A stretch of 64,000 bases of DNA. Source: Acidisarcina sp. Its GTDB lineage: Bacteria > Acidobacteriota > Terriglobia > Terriglobales > Acidobacteriaceae. Below the pieces are notes generated by a model. That model was not told the DNA's origin. It did not search any database and worked only from the letters and a program-made list of their open reading frames with translations. The stretch covers positions 1 to 64,000 of the forward strand of contig DATLIY010000011.1 in NCBI GenBank assembly GCA_035539175.1. The letters run 5' to 3'. A program made the position numbers and the translations under genes. Positions 32,711 to 41,741 of this stretch are shown here, piece by piece (positions within the stretch are counted from its first letter, which is position 1; every line of letters starts with the position of its first letter).

Positions 32711-33582
32711 GCCAAGCTCCTTTCTGCCTGGTCTGCTCTTGGGGGGAACAAACTGTTTTGCTGCACTTCATGGGTATAGAGCCGGTTGTGGCCCTCCGGT
32801 AAGTCCTGCAGGCGGGCTTCGATGGGCCGACCGGCAAAGCTGGCAGGGGGGGTGACGGTACGCGGAGTCTCTGACTTCCCGCCGTTCTTGCGGGCGCTGC
32901 CTCCGTTTTCATTCGCCGCCGGAGCCTTCTGCTGCTCCGTCTGCGGTGGAGTCTTGGTCTCGTCGCTCTCGGTGGTCCGGCGCAATTCGCGCATCCTGGA
33001 CTCGACCTCGTAGACGACGCGGAGATTCTCGTAATAACGGACCACAGGAGCCTTGGCGGTGTAGAACTGGCGCTCCAGGTTGGAGAACATTGCCGAGGGG
33101 CGCAGGTCCTGTCCCCGCAGAGCGGTCAAACGGACACCTGCCAGGTTCAGGGTCATGGCAATCGAGAAGAAAGCCATCGCCGCGGTCATCATCATGCGCG
33201 GCTCGATATAACGGCGCACGCCTGCCGGGAGCGAGAAGCGCTGCCATGCCGGAGTGCGGTGGTGCACTGCTGCCGGAAGCGGCAGGGCAGGCGAAGTTGC
33301 CGGGTCCGCGCCTAACGCGGCTGTGCCCGCAGTTTTGACAAGAATGCGCTGCAGCAGGTCCGCAGGGATGGGCGGCTCGGGGTGGAGGAACTGGAGCCAC
33401 TGCTGGCCCTTTTGCGCCTCTGCCAGCATGGTGACGCACAGCGGGCACTCGGCGGCATGCCGCTCAAAACTGGCTTGATCGCGGGTGGTCAAAGCGCCAT
33501 CGAGCGCGTCAGCTAGCAGGGCTTCCCACTCCTCACACCGGAGCTTGCGCGGATTCGATTCGAATGGAGTACGGTCGGACAT
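32707..33582 (-). CDS. Anti-sigma factor with zinc-finger domain
   Basis: The 291-residue product has the HxxxCxxC zinc motif (FERHAAECPLC; H42, C46, C49) of zinc-associated anti-sigma domains that clamp ECF sigma factors. One membrane helix is predicted at about residues 130-155 (MMMTAAMAFFSIAMTLNL), leaving a C-terminal extracytoplasmic part rich in Pro and Lys. It starts one base after the sigma-factor stop, so the pair is coupled. The signal that releases the sigma factor is unknown. Confidence 0.9.
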   Translation of the reverse strand: MSDRTPFESNPRKLRCEEWEALLADALDGALTTRDQASFERHAAECPLCVTMLAEAQKGQQWLQFLHPEPPIPADLLQRILVKTAGTAALGADPATSPALPLPAAVHHRTPAWQRFSLPAGVRRYIEPRMMMTAAMAFFSIAMTLNLAGVRLTALRGQDLRPSAMFSNLERQFYTAKAPVVRYYENLRVVYEVESRMRELRRTTESDETKTPPQTEQQKAPAANENGGSARKNGGKSETPRTVTPPASFAGRPIEARLQDLPEGHNRLYTHEVQQNSLFPPRADQAERSLA

Positions 33583-33583
33583 C

Positions 33584-34429
33584 TCAAACCACCTGTTTCT
33601 TATTACGTTCCAGCAAGCGTGCTAGTTCCGCACGTCCGCGGCTGATGCGTGATTTCACTGTGCCTTCCGGAATATGAAGTACCTGGGCAATTTCCTTATA
33701 GTCAAGGTCCTGAAGGTCGCGCAGAATGACGGCCTCCCGCAGCTCCGGGGAGATCTGGGTTAACGCCTGTTGCACCATTTTCTGCAGCTCCTGCGCGGCT
33801 GCATTTTCGTGTGGGCTTGGACGTGAGTCGGTGAGCCGCTCGGCGACGTGCGTCTGCTCGGGGTCGTCCCAGCCGGCGTCAATGGAATCGGTGGCCCGCT
33901 GCTGGCGGCTGCGCCGGAAGTGATCGACGAGAAGATTGCGGGTGAGGGTGGCGATCCAGACCTGGAAGCTGCCGCGGGTACCGTCAAAAGTGTGGAGATT
34001 GGCGTAGATCTTGAGAAATACGTCCTGGGTCAGGTCTTCGGAGTCCTGGGGGCAGCCGGTGAATCGATAGCAAAGGCTGTAGACGCGGCGATGATGTGCG
34101 CGGACCAGTTCGGTCCAGGCCATCGAGTCTCCACCGAGGCAACGCCCTACAACGACATTCCAATCTGGTTCCAAACGCCGTTCCTCGAATCTCTCGCCCG
34201 CATGCCGCTCTCCGACCGCGCTCCCCGCCGCTGTGATTGCTGACGTGGACAGTCGGCCTGGGTAAAGACTCTCCCGAAGGACGATCTGGCGGGAACCGCT
34301 GGCTTTGTCTGCGCGCCCGGATTCGTAGCCGGCGACAAACGGCTCGACGCGATTCAGAGCGGGGCGCTTCTGCGAGTGGGCGAGCACAGGGCCATTGGGT
34401 AACTGGATCCCAAATGCATTCCACGTCAT
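33584..34429 (-). CDS. ECF-type RNA polymerase sigma factor
   Basis: The recognisable sigma part has region 2 (MAWTELVRAHHRRVYSLCYRF, SEDLTQDVFLKIYANL, FQVWIATLTRNLLVDHFR) and region 4 with the helix-turn-helix ELREAVILRDLQDLDYKEIAQVL, HIPEGTVKSRISRG. Only the last ~190 residues are needed for an ECF sigma factor. The start is uncertain: ATG at 34429 gives 281 residues, ATG 34447 and GTG 34387 are alternatives, and none has a clear ribosome site. The frame stays open upstream through a repeat block, which inflates a naive gene call. It leads the minus-strand operon with its anti-sigma factor. Confidence 0.88.
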   Translation of the reverse strand: MTWNAFGIQLPNGPVLAHSQKRPALNRVEPFVAGYESGRADKASGSRQIVLRESLYPGRLSTSAITAAGSAVGERHAGERFEERRLEPDWNVVVGRCLGGDSMAWTELVRAHHRRVYSLCYRFTGCPQDSEDLTQDVFLKIYANLHTFDGTRGSFQVWIATLTRNLLVDHFRRSRQQRATDSIDAGWDDPEQTHVAERLTDSRPSPHENAAAQELQKMVQQALTQISPELREAVILRDLQDLDYKEIAQVLHIPEGTVKSRISRGRAELARLLERNKKQVV

Positions 34430-34621
34430 TGAGCCCGTCGTGCGCATACTGCCAGATACGGCAGAAATGTCTCCGCGGTTCCAGACAGAGAAGATTATGC
34501 AGCAAATTCCCAGGAGCGGCACTTCAGTAAAAGGATTAAGTTGATTTCGGGGGGAGCTTCGCTTCGCTCGGATGTGTGTGCGTAGGGGACGACTGTGGTG
34601 CCGTGGGACAAGGGTGGGGTG

Positions 34622-34923
34622 GTAAAGCAGGTCCTTCGCTTCGCTCAGGATGACAATAAAAAAGCGTACTCGCGGGATGACAAAGTGGAAGTGCTCAGGA
34701 TGACAACGCAAGGGGGCTCAGGGATGACAACGCAAGGGGGCTCAGGGATGACAACGCAGAGGTTCCGGATGACAGGGTTGGGGACTCAGTCCGCCCTGAT
34801 GAGTCTCGCCCGTACTTGTCATCCTAAGCACACTCTTTTTTGTCATCCTGAGCCCCTCTTCTTTTTCATCCTGAACCCCTCTTCTTTTTTGTCATCCTGA
34901 GCGAAGCGAAGGACCTGCTTTAC
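34622..34923. repeat. 302-bp palindromic repeat composite with perfect 35-bp inverted ends
   Basis: The arm 34622-34656 is the exact reverse complement of 34889-34923. Between them, forward units (gatgacaacgcaag, 24-bp period, three copies from 34699) occupy the left half and reverse units (tgtcatcctgag-type) the right half. No gene is present in 34430-35128 apart from these repeats. Confidence 0.93.
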
Positions 34924-35084
34924 TCCGCCGCGGTGCACCCCTTGCCAAGTCGGGCAATGAGCAACTCGTCGCGGCCAACCTGCTTTACGAGGAAAGAGCC
35001 ATCCCGGCAGGCAGGAAACGGGCCGGCATAGGCCAGCCCGTTTCAGCGGGGGAAACCAGAGTCGGAATGCGGCGCGAGGGCACA

Positions 35085-35115
35085 GCAGATCCTTCGCGGC
35101 GCTCCGGATGACAAG
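35085..35115 (+). repeat. Single copy of the dispersed repeat
   Basis: One diverged copy (gcagatccttcg ... ggatgacaag) lies just before the 3' end of the secreted Gly-rich gene. Confidence 0.85.
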
Positions 35116-35128
35116 CGTGCCATCGGCT

Positions 35129-35662
35129 TTATGAGTTGCTATTTACATCCTGCTCAGCCTGGTGCTTCGCCTTCTTCAATTCGGGTTTGACGTCCACGTT
35201 GGGTTTGAGATCCTTGATCGCACTGCCGAGGGAGACGGAGTTTGAGCCGGTAACCTTCGACTTGAGATCGGCGAACGGGATATCAAGGTTGTGCGAAACA
35301 TGAATGGCCGCGGCGCACTGGCCTACGTTCTTAAACCCGGAGCAGGCCTGCTGCGCGGTCGTTCCCTGTGGCAGCAACTTATCGAGATTGCTGGAGAGCT
35401 TCGTGTTGTTGGAAAGGATCTCCGACGGCGTACGGCCCATCTCCGTGCGTCCGGCGTTGGCTGAACCAGCCCGGCCAGTCCCGGCATCCATTCCTCCGCT
35501 CGCACTGGCACCCACGCCAGCTCCGCGTTCTCCGGAGGCGCCCATCCCTCCTCCGCCGCCCATCGACGCTCCGCCGCCACGCCCGTGCTGTGCCAGCGCG
35601 AAGGACGACAGTGCCAAAATAGCAATCATTAATCCTGGTTTTACAGCGAGTCCTGGTTTCAT
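35129..35662 (-). CDS. Secreted Gly-rich protein, function unknown
   Basis: The 177-residue product has a signal peptide (LMIAILALSSFALAQ), a Gly/Ala/Ser-rich segment (about residues 27-75) and a conserved-looking C-terminal half with ACSGFKNVGQCAAAIHVSHNLDIPF and DLKSKVTGSNSVSLGSAIKDLKP. I associate this C-terminal pattern with hypothetical proteins of Acidobacteria, but no function is known to me. Two cysteines (in ACSGFKNVGQC) may form a disulfide. The ATG follows AAGGAGGGG. Confidence 0.8.
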   Translation of the reverse strand: MKPGLAVKPGLMIAILALSSFALAQHGRGGGASMGGGGGMGASGERGAGVGASASGGMDAGTGRAGSANAGRTEMGRTPSEILSNNTKLSSNLDKLLPQGTTAQQACSGFKNVGQCAAAIHVSHNLDIPFADLKSKVTGSNSVSLGSAIKDLKPNVDVKPELKKAKHQAEQDVNSNS

Positions 35663-35784
35663 CGTGCGTCCCCTCCTTGGGTGACTTACAAAAAATAACC
35701 CAAGGCATTTGTCGTAGTTGCGGAAAAAATCTCCGAAATTTCAAATCCGGAAAAAGTCTCTCCTGCCGCATCCAATTGCAACCG

Positions 35785-36429
35785 TCAGAGGATCAAATTC
35801 CGTAAGTCCCGGCTGGCGATCGAGTGGATTCCCTGGCTGGCGAAATCGCGCCGGGTGGCCTCGACCGAGCCGGGGAGGCCGATGGCACGGCAGGCGTCCT
35901 CGATGACAACGGCTTCAAATCCCGCGTGTCTGGCATCCAGAGCGGAAAAGCGAACACAGTAATCGTAGGCCAAACCGGCGAGAAAAACGCGCTCCAGGCC
36001 ATGCTCTGCAAGGTAGTGGGAGAGCCCGGTGTGCGTCTGCCGGTCGTTCTCCCGGAAGGCGGAATAGGAGTCGATGGCGCGGTGAAACCCCTTGCGCAGG
36101 ATCATCGCGGCAGAGGGCACCGCAAGCTTTGCGTGGAACTCCGCTCCGTAACTGCCCTGCACGCAATGATCTGGCCAGAGGATCTGCTCTCCATAGGGAG
36201 CCTGGATGGTCTGGTAGGCAGCCTTGCCGGGATGGCTGGAGGCAAAGGAGAGGTGACCTTCGGGGTGCCAGTCCTGGGTGACAACCGCGTGACGAAAGAG
36301 AGGCGCGATACGGTTGATGAGGTCGACAACCTCTTCTCCCCGGGGAACGGCAAGCGCGCCTCCCTCACAGAAGTCGTTCTGCACATCGACAATGAGCAGC
36401 ACATCGTTCTCTGTCAGAGTGATTGGCAT
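35785..36429 (-). CDS. pncA: Nicotinamidase (isochorismatase fold)
   Basis: PncA deamidates nicotinamide to nicotinate for NAD salvage. The 214-residue product has the catalytic triad D15 (LLIVDVQNDF), K113 (LRKGFHR) and C158 (LAYDYCVR), and metal ligands D53/H55 (QDWHPEGH) and H88 (WPDHCVQ). The length matches the family and the start ATG follows GGAAGA. It is monocistronic with no other NAD genes nearby. Confidence 0.95.
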   Translation of the reverse strand: MPITLTENDVLLIVDVQNDFCEGGALAVPRGEEVVDLINRIAPLFRHAVVTQDWHPEGHLSFASSHPGKAAYQTIQAPYGEQILWPDHCVQGSYGAEFHAKLAVPSAAMILRKGFHRAIDSYSAFRENDRQTHTGLSHYLAEHGLERVFLAGLAYDYCVRFSALDARHAGFEAVVIEDACRAIGLPGSVEATRRDFASQGIHSIASRDLRNLIL

Positions 36430-36706
36430 GTATGGTCTTCCGTCTCTGGCTCAGTGTACCGAAGCGAGGAAGGATGGTCCGGGGTATTCTGGGGTTGCCT
36501 CGAGCCTTTGGGGAGACTCACCAAATCGGGGCATGGCGCGGACCGCCGCTCCCGCTTCAGAATTCTGTAATTGTCGTTCGGGTGCAGACAGAAGCAACTG
36601 GAGAGGTATTCTCGGGTATACATTAGGGCGCATCCAGTAGAGGCGCATCTAACAAAGTTGTTGTTGCGAAACGGACTACGGCTCGTAGCTGCCGCCAAGG
36701 AGAAGA

Positions 36707-37228
36707 ATGAAACAGAGATTGTTTTTGGTACTGCTACTTATCGCTTTTGTGCCCGGCTTTCTTATGGGACCAGTGGCTATGGCCCAACATGGCAATGGCC
36801 ACGGCAATGGTGGGGGCAATGGCCACGGAAATAGTGAAGGCAATGATCAGGGCTATGACCACGGGAATGGTCATGGAAATGGTCGTGGGAATTCCGAGGG
36901 CCAGGGGCAAGGGGAGCATGGCAATGGTCACGGTCACGGTGGCGGGCGCTACTTCCGCGACTCGGATTACGGGATGCTGCAGCAGTACTATAGCGGGCCG
37001 CGGGACCTGCCCCCAGGCCTGCGCAAGAAGTATTACCGCACCGGAACGCTGCCTCCCGGCTGGCAGAAGCGCTTTCAGCCGATGCCCATGGTTCTCGTGC
37101 AGCAGCTTCCTCCGGTTCCCGCTTATTGCGAGCGCGGCTACGTGGATGGATATGCCGTGGTGTATGACCGCCGGACGCGCGTGATCATGGATGCAGTAGA
37201 CATGATCGGGGCATTGTCCGGGCGGTAG
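36707..37228 (+). CDS. Secreted His/Gly/Asn-rich protein with RcnB/CigR-like C-terminus
   Basis: The 173-residue product has a signal peptide (about residues 1-26, ending AMAQH), then a low-complexity block of HGNGHGNG-like repeats (about residues 27-80), which could bind metal ions. The C-terminus has DLPPGLRKKYYRTGTLPPGW and a final YVDGYAVVYDRRTRVIMDAVD, the pattern of RcnB/CigR-type periplasmic proteins. Its role is not known. The start follows AAGGAG. Confidence 0.8.
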   Translation: MKQRLFLVLLLIAFVPGFLMGPVAMAQHGNGHGNGGGNGHGNSEGNDQGYDHGNGHGNGRGNSEGQGQGEHGNGHGHGGGRYFRDSDYGMLQQYYSGPRDLPPGLRKKYYRTGTLPPGWQKRFQPMPMVLVQQLPPVPAYCERGYVDGYAVVYDRRTRVIMDAVDMIGALSGR

Positions 37229-37253
37229 GAACACTCTTCCACACCGATGCACA

Positions 37254-37289
37254 AAGGACGAGGTGGCCGAGGGCCATCTCGTCCTTTTT
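37254..37289 (+). terminator. Rho-independent terminator after the RcnB/CigR-like gene
   Basis: A 15-bp stem (37254-37268 with 37272-37286, one G-T pair) with a three-base loop is followed by TTTC, giving a five-T run together with the last stem bases. Confidence 0.92.
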
Positions 37290-37334
37290 CTGCAAGAAAG
37301 ACGCGATAAATCGTAGCTGTGCGGCGGGCAATAA

Positions 37335-37363
37335 CAGATCCTTCGCTTTGCCAGGATGACAAG
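37335..37363 (+). repeat. Single diverged copy of the dispersed repeat
   Basis: A shortened copy (cagatccttcgcttt ... caggatgacaag) lies between the two terminators downstream of glgC. Confidence 0.75.
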
Positions 37364-37401
37364 GATCGCGGCCTTGACCGCAAGAACTGCGCGGCGATGA
37401 T

Positions 37402-37428
37402 GCGGCCTGGAGGAATCCTCCAGGCCGC
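37402..37428 (-). terminator. Inverted repeat after glgC
   Basis: A perfect 12-bp stem (gcggcctggagg with cctccaggccgc) has a three-base loop 46 bp beyond the glgC stop. There is no long T run on the minus strand, so termination strength is unclear. Confidence 0.65.
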
Positions 37429-37474
37429 TTGCTTGAGAAGAGATCGTCCAGAGCCATCGAGAGCCGCGGAGGCT

Positions 37475-38731
37475 TTATCCCTGCCGGAGGAAATCCGCGG
37501 CGACGGGATTCTCATAAAGAGAGTAATCGCGAGTGACGACCGTCAATCCCGATGGGGTGACGAAATGGGTCCGCTTGTCTTCGTTGTGGTCATAGCCGAT
37601 CACCGTGCCTTCCGGCAGATGGACATCGCGGTCGATGATCGCGTTCCGGATGCGGCAGTGACGTCCTATGTTGACGTGGGTGAAGATGATGCTGGAGTCG
37701 ATCTCGGCGTAGGAGTTGACGCGCACATCCTGCGAAAGGACGCTGTTGCGCACCACGGCGCCGGAGATGACGCAACCGGCGGAGATGACCGAATTGATGG
37801 CCATGCCGGAGCGGCCCGGTTCGCCGAAGACGAACTTTGCCGGGGGATACTGCCGCTGCCGTGTGCGCATGGGCCAGGCATGGTCATAGAGGTTGAATAT
37901 GGGGGAGACGGCGGCGACATCCATGTTGGCGTCGTAGTAGGCGTCGAGCGTTCCCACGTCGCGCCAGTAGAGCGCATCCTGGCGATTTTCGTCGACGAAG
38001 TTGTAGGCCATCAGCTTGTACTTGCCGAGGATGGCGGGCAGGATGTTATGCCCGAAGTCGTGCTTCGAGGAGGGGTCTTCGGCGTCCTTCATCAAGGCCG
38101 GCAGCAGGACATCGGTGTTGAAGATGTAGATGCCCATGGAGGCGTCAACCTTATCGGGGTGGAAGGCGGAGCGGACGCTTGTCTCCTTGGGCTTCTCATG
38201 GAAGCCGGTGACGTCACCATTGCGGGCCACTTCCACGACGCCGAAGCGGGAGACCTCGGAGGGATCGATCTGCAGCGTGGCCAGGGTGACGTCGGCGCCT
38301 GAGTCCTTATGCTGCTGCAGCATCTTGCCATAGTGCATTTTGTAGATGTGGTCACCGGAGAGGATGAGCACGTATTTTGGCTGCTCGGCGCCGATGGAGT
38401 AGATGTTCTGATAGACGGCGTCGGCGGTTCCCATGTACCAGTTGGCGCTGACGCGCTGCATGGGTGGGAGGATCTCAATGAATTCGCCAAGATCCTGCGC
38501 GACAATGCCGGTCCAACCCTCGCGGATGTGGCGGTTCAGGGAGAGCGCCTTGTACTGGGTAAGGATGTAGACGCGGCGCAGTTCGGAATTGATGCAGTTG
38601 GAGAGGGTGATGTCGATGATGCGGTACGTGCCACCGAACGGCACCGCAGGTTTTGCGCGATCTCTTGTGAGGGGGAAGAGCCTCTCCCCCGCCCCACCTG
38701 CCAGCAATACTCCCAGCGTGTCTTTCATCAT
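37475..38731 (-). CDS. glgC: Glucose-1-phosphate adenylyltransferase
   Basis: GlgC makes ADP-glucose, the committed step of bacterial glycogen synthesis. The 418-residue product has the nucleotidyltransferase core GVLLAGGAGERLFPLTRDRAKPAVPFGG at its start, GTADAVYQN, LILSGDHIY, GFHEKPKE and a C-terminal left-handed beta-helix domain. An upstream extension is open, but the family start fits the ATG at 38731 or the next one at 38728. No other glycogen genes are adjacent. Confidence 0.96.
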   Translation of the reverse strand: MMKDTLGVLLAGGAGERLFPLTRDRAKPAVPFGGTYRIIDITLSNCINSELRRVYILTQYKALSLNRHIREGWTGIVAQDLGEFIEILPPMQRVSANWYMGTADAVYQNIYSIGAEQPKYVLILSGDHIYKMHYGKMLQQHKDSGADVTLATLQIDPSEVSRFGVVEVARNGDVTGFHEKPKETSVRSAFHPDKVDASMGIYIFNTDVLLPALMKDAEDPSSKHDFGHNILPAILGKYKLMAYNFVDENRQDALYWRDVGTLDAYYDANMDVAAVSPIFNLYDHAWPMRTRQRQYPPAKFVFGEPGRSGMAINSVISAGCVISGAVVRNSVLSQDVRVNSYAEIDSSIIFTHVNIGRHCRIRNAIIDRDVHLPEGTVIGYDHNEDKRTHFVTPSGLTVVTRDYSLYENPVAADFLRQG

Positions 38732-38876
38732 CGTTCCGTACCCTTGGTGCGCGCTTCCTGATCGGCCCGCGCTGCCGGAATCTCCTTGGGTTGAGGGCAC
38801 ACACACTACAGTGTGCTCCGGTGGACGAGCGATCCTAACACAATACGGTGGCTCTGGTTAACTCCAGAGCCTGCGG

Positions 38877-39182
38877 TTATTCTCCTGCTCCATCTTCCAC
38901 CGCAATGCGCAGGGACCGGAGAAAGCTGACATCCTGCGGGGAGAAGGGCTCGCCCCTCTCGTCGCCAGTCGCGCCGGCAGGCTCTTCTTCTACCTCGTTG
39001 AGCCCGATGGTCGCTTCCAGCATCAGCAGAACGTCGAATCCCTGCTTGCGTATGTCCTGTACTACCCCCGCGATCTGCGGAGATTCGGCGACCGATTCGT
39101 GTATGGCTTCGCCCAGTTGTTGAATCAGGCTTTGCAGTCGTTGGTTCAAGGTCGCCCCCTTTTTGACACCCTGGTTTGACAT
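38877..39182 (-). CDS. Hypothetical protein (about 101 residues)
   Basis: The product begins MSNQGVKKGATLNQRLQ and has two helical segments (SLIQQLGEAIHESVAESPQIAGVVQDIRK and QGFDVLLMLEATIGL) without a signal peptide or membrane span. A GTG at 39224 would add 14 residues. The amino-acid pattern looks like a real protein, but I know no family or function. Confidence 0.6.
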   Translation of the reverse strand: MSNQGVKKGATLNQRLQSLIQQLGEAIHESVAESPQIAGVVQDIRKQGFDVLLMLEATIGLNEVEEEPAGATGDERGEPFSPQDVSFLRSLRIAVEDGAGE

Positions 39183-39357
39183 CCTTGTTTGGACGTTTTG
39201 CGTGTTGTTTTGCTGCCGATCCACCGCCTGCGCAGCGGATCGCCACTCGGTGGCTGTCGTGAAAAATGCCTCAAGACAGTCTGTGCGGATTCCCTTACCT
39301 TACTTCTGATGTCGGAGCGGGGCAATCCGAAAGCCGGGTCGCTGCTAAACTTTTCTT

Positions 39358-39954
39358 GTGGAACCGAGTTCGTTTGGCCGGATGTTGGGGATAGGGGTCA
39401 GAGTCGCCACTCGCGTCGTGAAGGAGCGTGTGGATGCGCATGCCCAATCGTCGCAGGAGGCTGCCGCGAAGCAGCAGGCTGCGCCGCCCTCGGCCACACC
39501 CGCCCAGCCAGCAGCACCCGCCCAGCCCTTAGCGCCCGCCGTCCAGCCCGCAGCGCCGCCGCCGCCGCCCTCCCGAGTGGAGACGGCATCTCGCGAGGCT
39601 GCGGAGAAGGTCCGGCAGAGCGCCGAAACGGCGACGCGCACCGTACGCCAGCAGGCTCCGGTGGTCGTGGCCCAGGCGCGCGGCGTGGGAGAGGGCGCGA
39701 AGCGGTTCGGTAAGGCGATCTGGGGGCCTTTCGCTCACGTCTCCAGCGTGCTGTGGTCCGAGGTTACGGGTGTCTTCTTTGGGTTATTCGCGTTCTACTT
39801 TGCCCGGGGAATCTTTGTTTACCGGGCGCAATACAAGGCGGGGCCGGATCACGAGAAGTTTGTGCTGGATGTGGCGATGACGCTGGTGTTTGGCTACTTC
39901 GCGCTGAGCTCGTTCTACATCGCACGCAGGAAAGAGAAGAAGCGGCGGAGTTGA
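39358..39954 (+). CDS. Hypothetical membrane protein with Pro/Ala-rich linker
   Basis: The 198-residue product has a charged N-terminus, an Ala/Pro-rich linker (about residues 35-80), a helical stretch and two membrane helices near the C-terminus ([17 protein letters not shown] and [16 protein letters not shown]), ending in RRKEKKRRS. The GTG at 39358 is used; an ATG at 39382 is an alternative and neither has a clear ribosome site. I recognise no named family. Confidence 0.65.
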   Translation: MEPSSFGRMLGIGVRVATRVVKERVDAHAQSSQEAAAKQQAAPPSATPAQPAAPAQPLAPAVQPAAPPPPPSRVETASREAAEKVRQSAETATRTVRQQAPVVVAQARGVGEGAKRFGKAIWGPFAHVSSVLWSEVTGVFFGLFAFYFARGIFVYRAQYKAGPDHEKFVLDVAMTLVFGYFALSSFYIARRKEKKRRS

Positions 39955-40038
39955 TTCGCCCGGCCTTGGCGTACGATGACGCTGCAGGGGGGCGGGGCAA
40001 CCGTTTCTTTGGCAGATCTGAGCCCGGAGCGAACGCAA

Positions 40039-40068
40039 GCAGATCCTTCGCTGCGCTCAGGATGACAA
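40039..40068 (+). repeat. Single copy of the dispersed repeat upstream of the mutase gene
   Basis: A complete copy (gcagatccttcgctgcgctc followed by aggatgacaa) is flanked at 40011-40030 and 40083-40102 by a second, unrelated ~20-bp near-duplicate (ggcagatc.gagcc.ggagc). Confidence 0.9.
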
Positions 40069-40145
40069 CAATTGAGGTTCCTGGCAGATCGGAGCCGGGA
40101 GCAAAAGGAAGTCCGGGGCGAAACGCAGGCCCGAGAGGAGCGGCA

Positions 40146-41732
40146 ATGAGCGGAGCCGCGGGGAATGGTGCGGGCGAGAAGACGGTCTATACCCAGGCGG
40201 AGCTTGCGGCCGCAGGCTTCGATGCGGAGCGGGATCTTGGGTTTCCGGGGGAGTTTCCCTTTACGCGCGGCATCCAGCCGACAATGTATCGCGGGCGGCT
40301 CTGGACGATGCGGCAATACGCCGGCATGGGCGACGCGGAGGAGAGCAACGCGCGCTACAAGTTTCTGCTGGCCAACGGGACCGCGGGCCTCTCGGTAGCC
40401 TTCGATCTGCCGACCCAGATCGGCTACGACTCCGACGACCCGATGGCGCTGGGCGAGGTGGGCAAGGTCGGGGTGGCGATTGACTCGCTCGAAGATATGG
40501 AGCGGCTCTTCGCCGGCATTCCGCTGGACAGCATTTCGACTTCGATGACGATCAATGCCACTGCGTCGATTCTGCTGGCGCTCTACGTGGCGACGGCGCG
40601 ACGGGCGGGGTCGGAGACGCGCAAACTCTCCGGCACGGTACAGAATGACATCCTGAAGGAATACATCGCGCGGGGAACATATATCTATCCCATTCGCCAT
40701 GGCATGCGGCTGGTGACGGATATGTTCGCCTGGGCGAAGGAACAGGTGCCGGAGTGGAACACGATCTCCGTCTCCGGCTACCACATGCGCGAGGCAGGAT
40801 CGACGGCCGCGCAGGAGGTCGCCTTTACCCTGGCCAACGGCATGACCTACGTGCAGGCGGCTATGGACGCGGGCCTGGGCGTGGATGACTTTGCCGGGCG
40901 GGTGAGCTTCTTCTTCAATGCGCACAATGATTTTTTTGAGGAGATTGCGAAGTTCCGCTGTGCGCGGCGGGTGTGGGCGCACCTGATGCGGGACCACTTC
41001 GGAGCAAAGAATCCCCGGTCGTGGATGTTGCGGTTTCATACGCAGACGGCGGGATCGACGCTGACCGCGCAGCAGCCGGAGAACAACATTGTCCGCACGG
41101 CGATCCAGGCTCTGAGTGCGGTGCTCGGAGGCACACAGTCTCTGCACACGAACGGCTACGACGAGGCGCTGGCGCTTCCTACCGAAGAGGCGGCGCGAAT
41201 CGGTCTGCGCACGCAGCAGATCCTGGCATCGGAGTCTGGTGTGGCGCAGACGGTCGATCCCGTTGCGGGGTCGTACTATGTGGAGTCGCTGACCAGCCAG
41301 TTGGAGCAGAAGGTACGCGGATATCTGGACCGGATTGCGGCCATGGGCGGAATGCTGCGGGCGATCGAGCGGGGATGGGTGCAGCAGGAGATTCAGGACG
41401 CGGCCTATGCATACCAGCGTCGTGTGGATAGCGGCGAGGCCGTGGTGGTGGGCGTCAACCGCTTTGCGACGGAGAATGAGGCGGCGATTCCTATCCAGCG
41501 CATTGCCGAGGACCTGGAGCGCAGGCAAGTGGAGCGGGTTCGTGCATTGCGGGCGCGGCGCGATCCTGCGAAGCATGCCACGGCGCTGGCGGCGGTGGTG
41601 GATCGGGCGCGTTCGGGGGCGAACCTGATGCCGGTGATTCTGGAAGCGGTGGAGAGCTATGCCACGGTCGGCGAGGTGGCCACGGCGCTGCGCAGCGTCT
41701 TTGGGGAATACCAGGAATCCGTAGTGGTTTGA
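40146..41732 (+). CDS. Acyl-CoA mutase large subunit (methylmalonyl-CoA mutase family), catalytic domain only
   Basis: This enzyme family isomerises acyl-CoA thioesters (methylmalonyl/succinyl, isobutyryl/butyryl and others) using adenosylcobalamin. The 528-residue product has the TIM-barrel features [62 protein letters not shown] and [18 protein letters not shown]. The C-terminal cobalamin-binding domain (DxHxxG) is absent, so a separate small subunit is required and is not in this window. The exact substrate cannot be fixed here. The ATG follows GAGAGGAG. Confidence 0.9.
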   Translation: MSGAAGNGAGEKTVYTQAELAAAGFDAERDLGFPGEFPFTRGIQPTMYRGRLWTMRQYAGMGDAEESNARYKFLLANGTAGLSVAFDLPTQIGYDSDDPMALGEVGKVGVAIDSLEDMERLFAGIPLDSISTSMTINATASILLALYVATARRAGSETRKLSGTVQNDILKEYIARGTYIYPIRHGMRLVTDMFAWAKEQVPEWNTISVSGYHMREAGSTAAQEVAFTLANGMTYVQAAMDAGLGVDDFAGRVSFFFNAHNDFFEEIAKFRCARRVWAHLMRDHFGAKNPRSWMLRFHTQTAGSTLTAQQPENNIVRTAIQALSAVLGGTQSLHTNGYDEALALPTEEAARIGLRTQQILASESGVAQTVDPVAGSYYVESLTSQLEQKVRGYLDRIAAMGGMLRAIERGWVQQEIQDAAYAYQRRVDSGEAVVVGVNRFATENEAAIPIQRIAEDLERRQVERVRALRARRDPAKHATALAAVVDRARSGANLMPVILEAVESYATVGEVATALRSVFGEYQESVVV

Positions 41733-41741
41733 GGGGGAAGA

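Noticed and set aside
34430-34711. N-terminal extension of the sigma factor through the repeat block
   Set aside because: The extension is unlike sigma factors and its translation (ILSEAKDLL) is simply the dispersed repeat.
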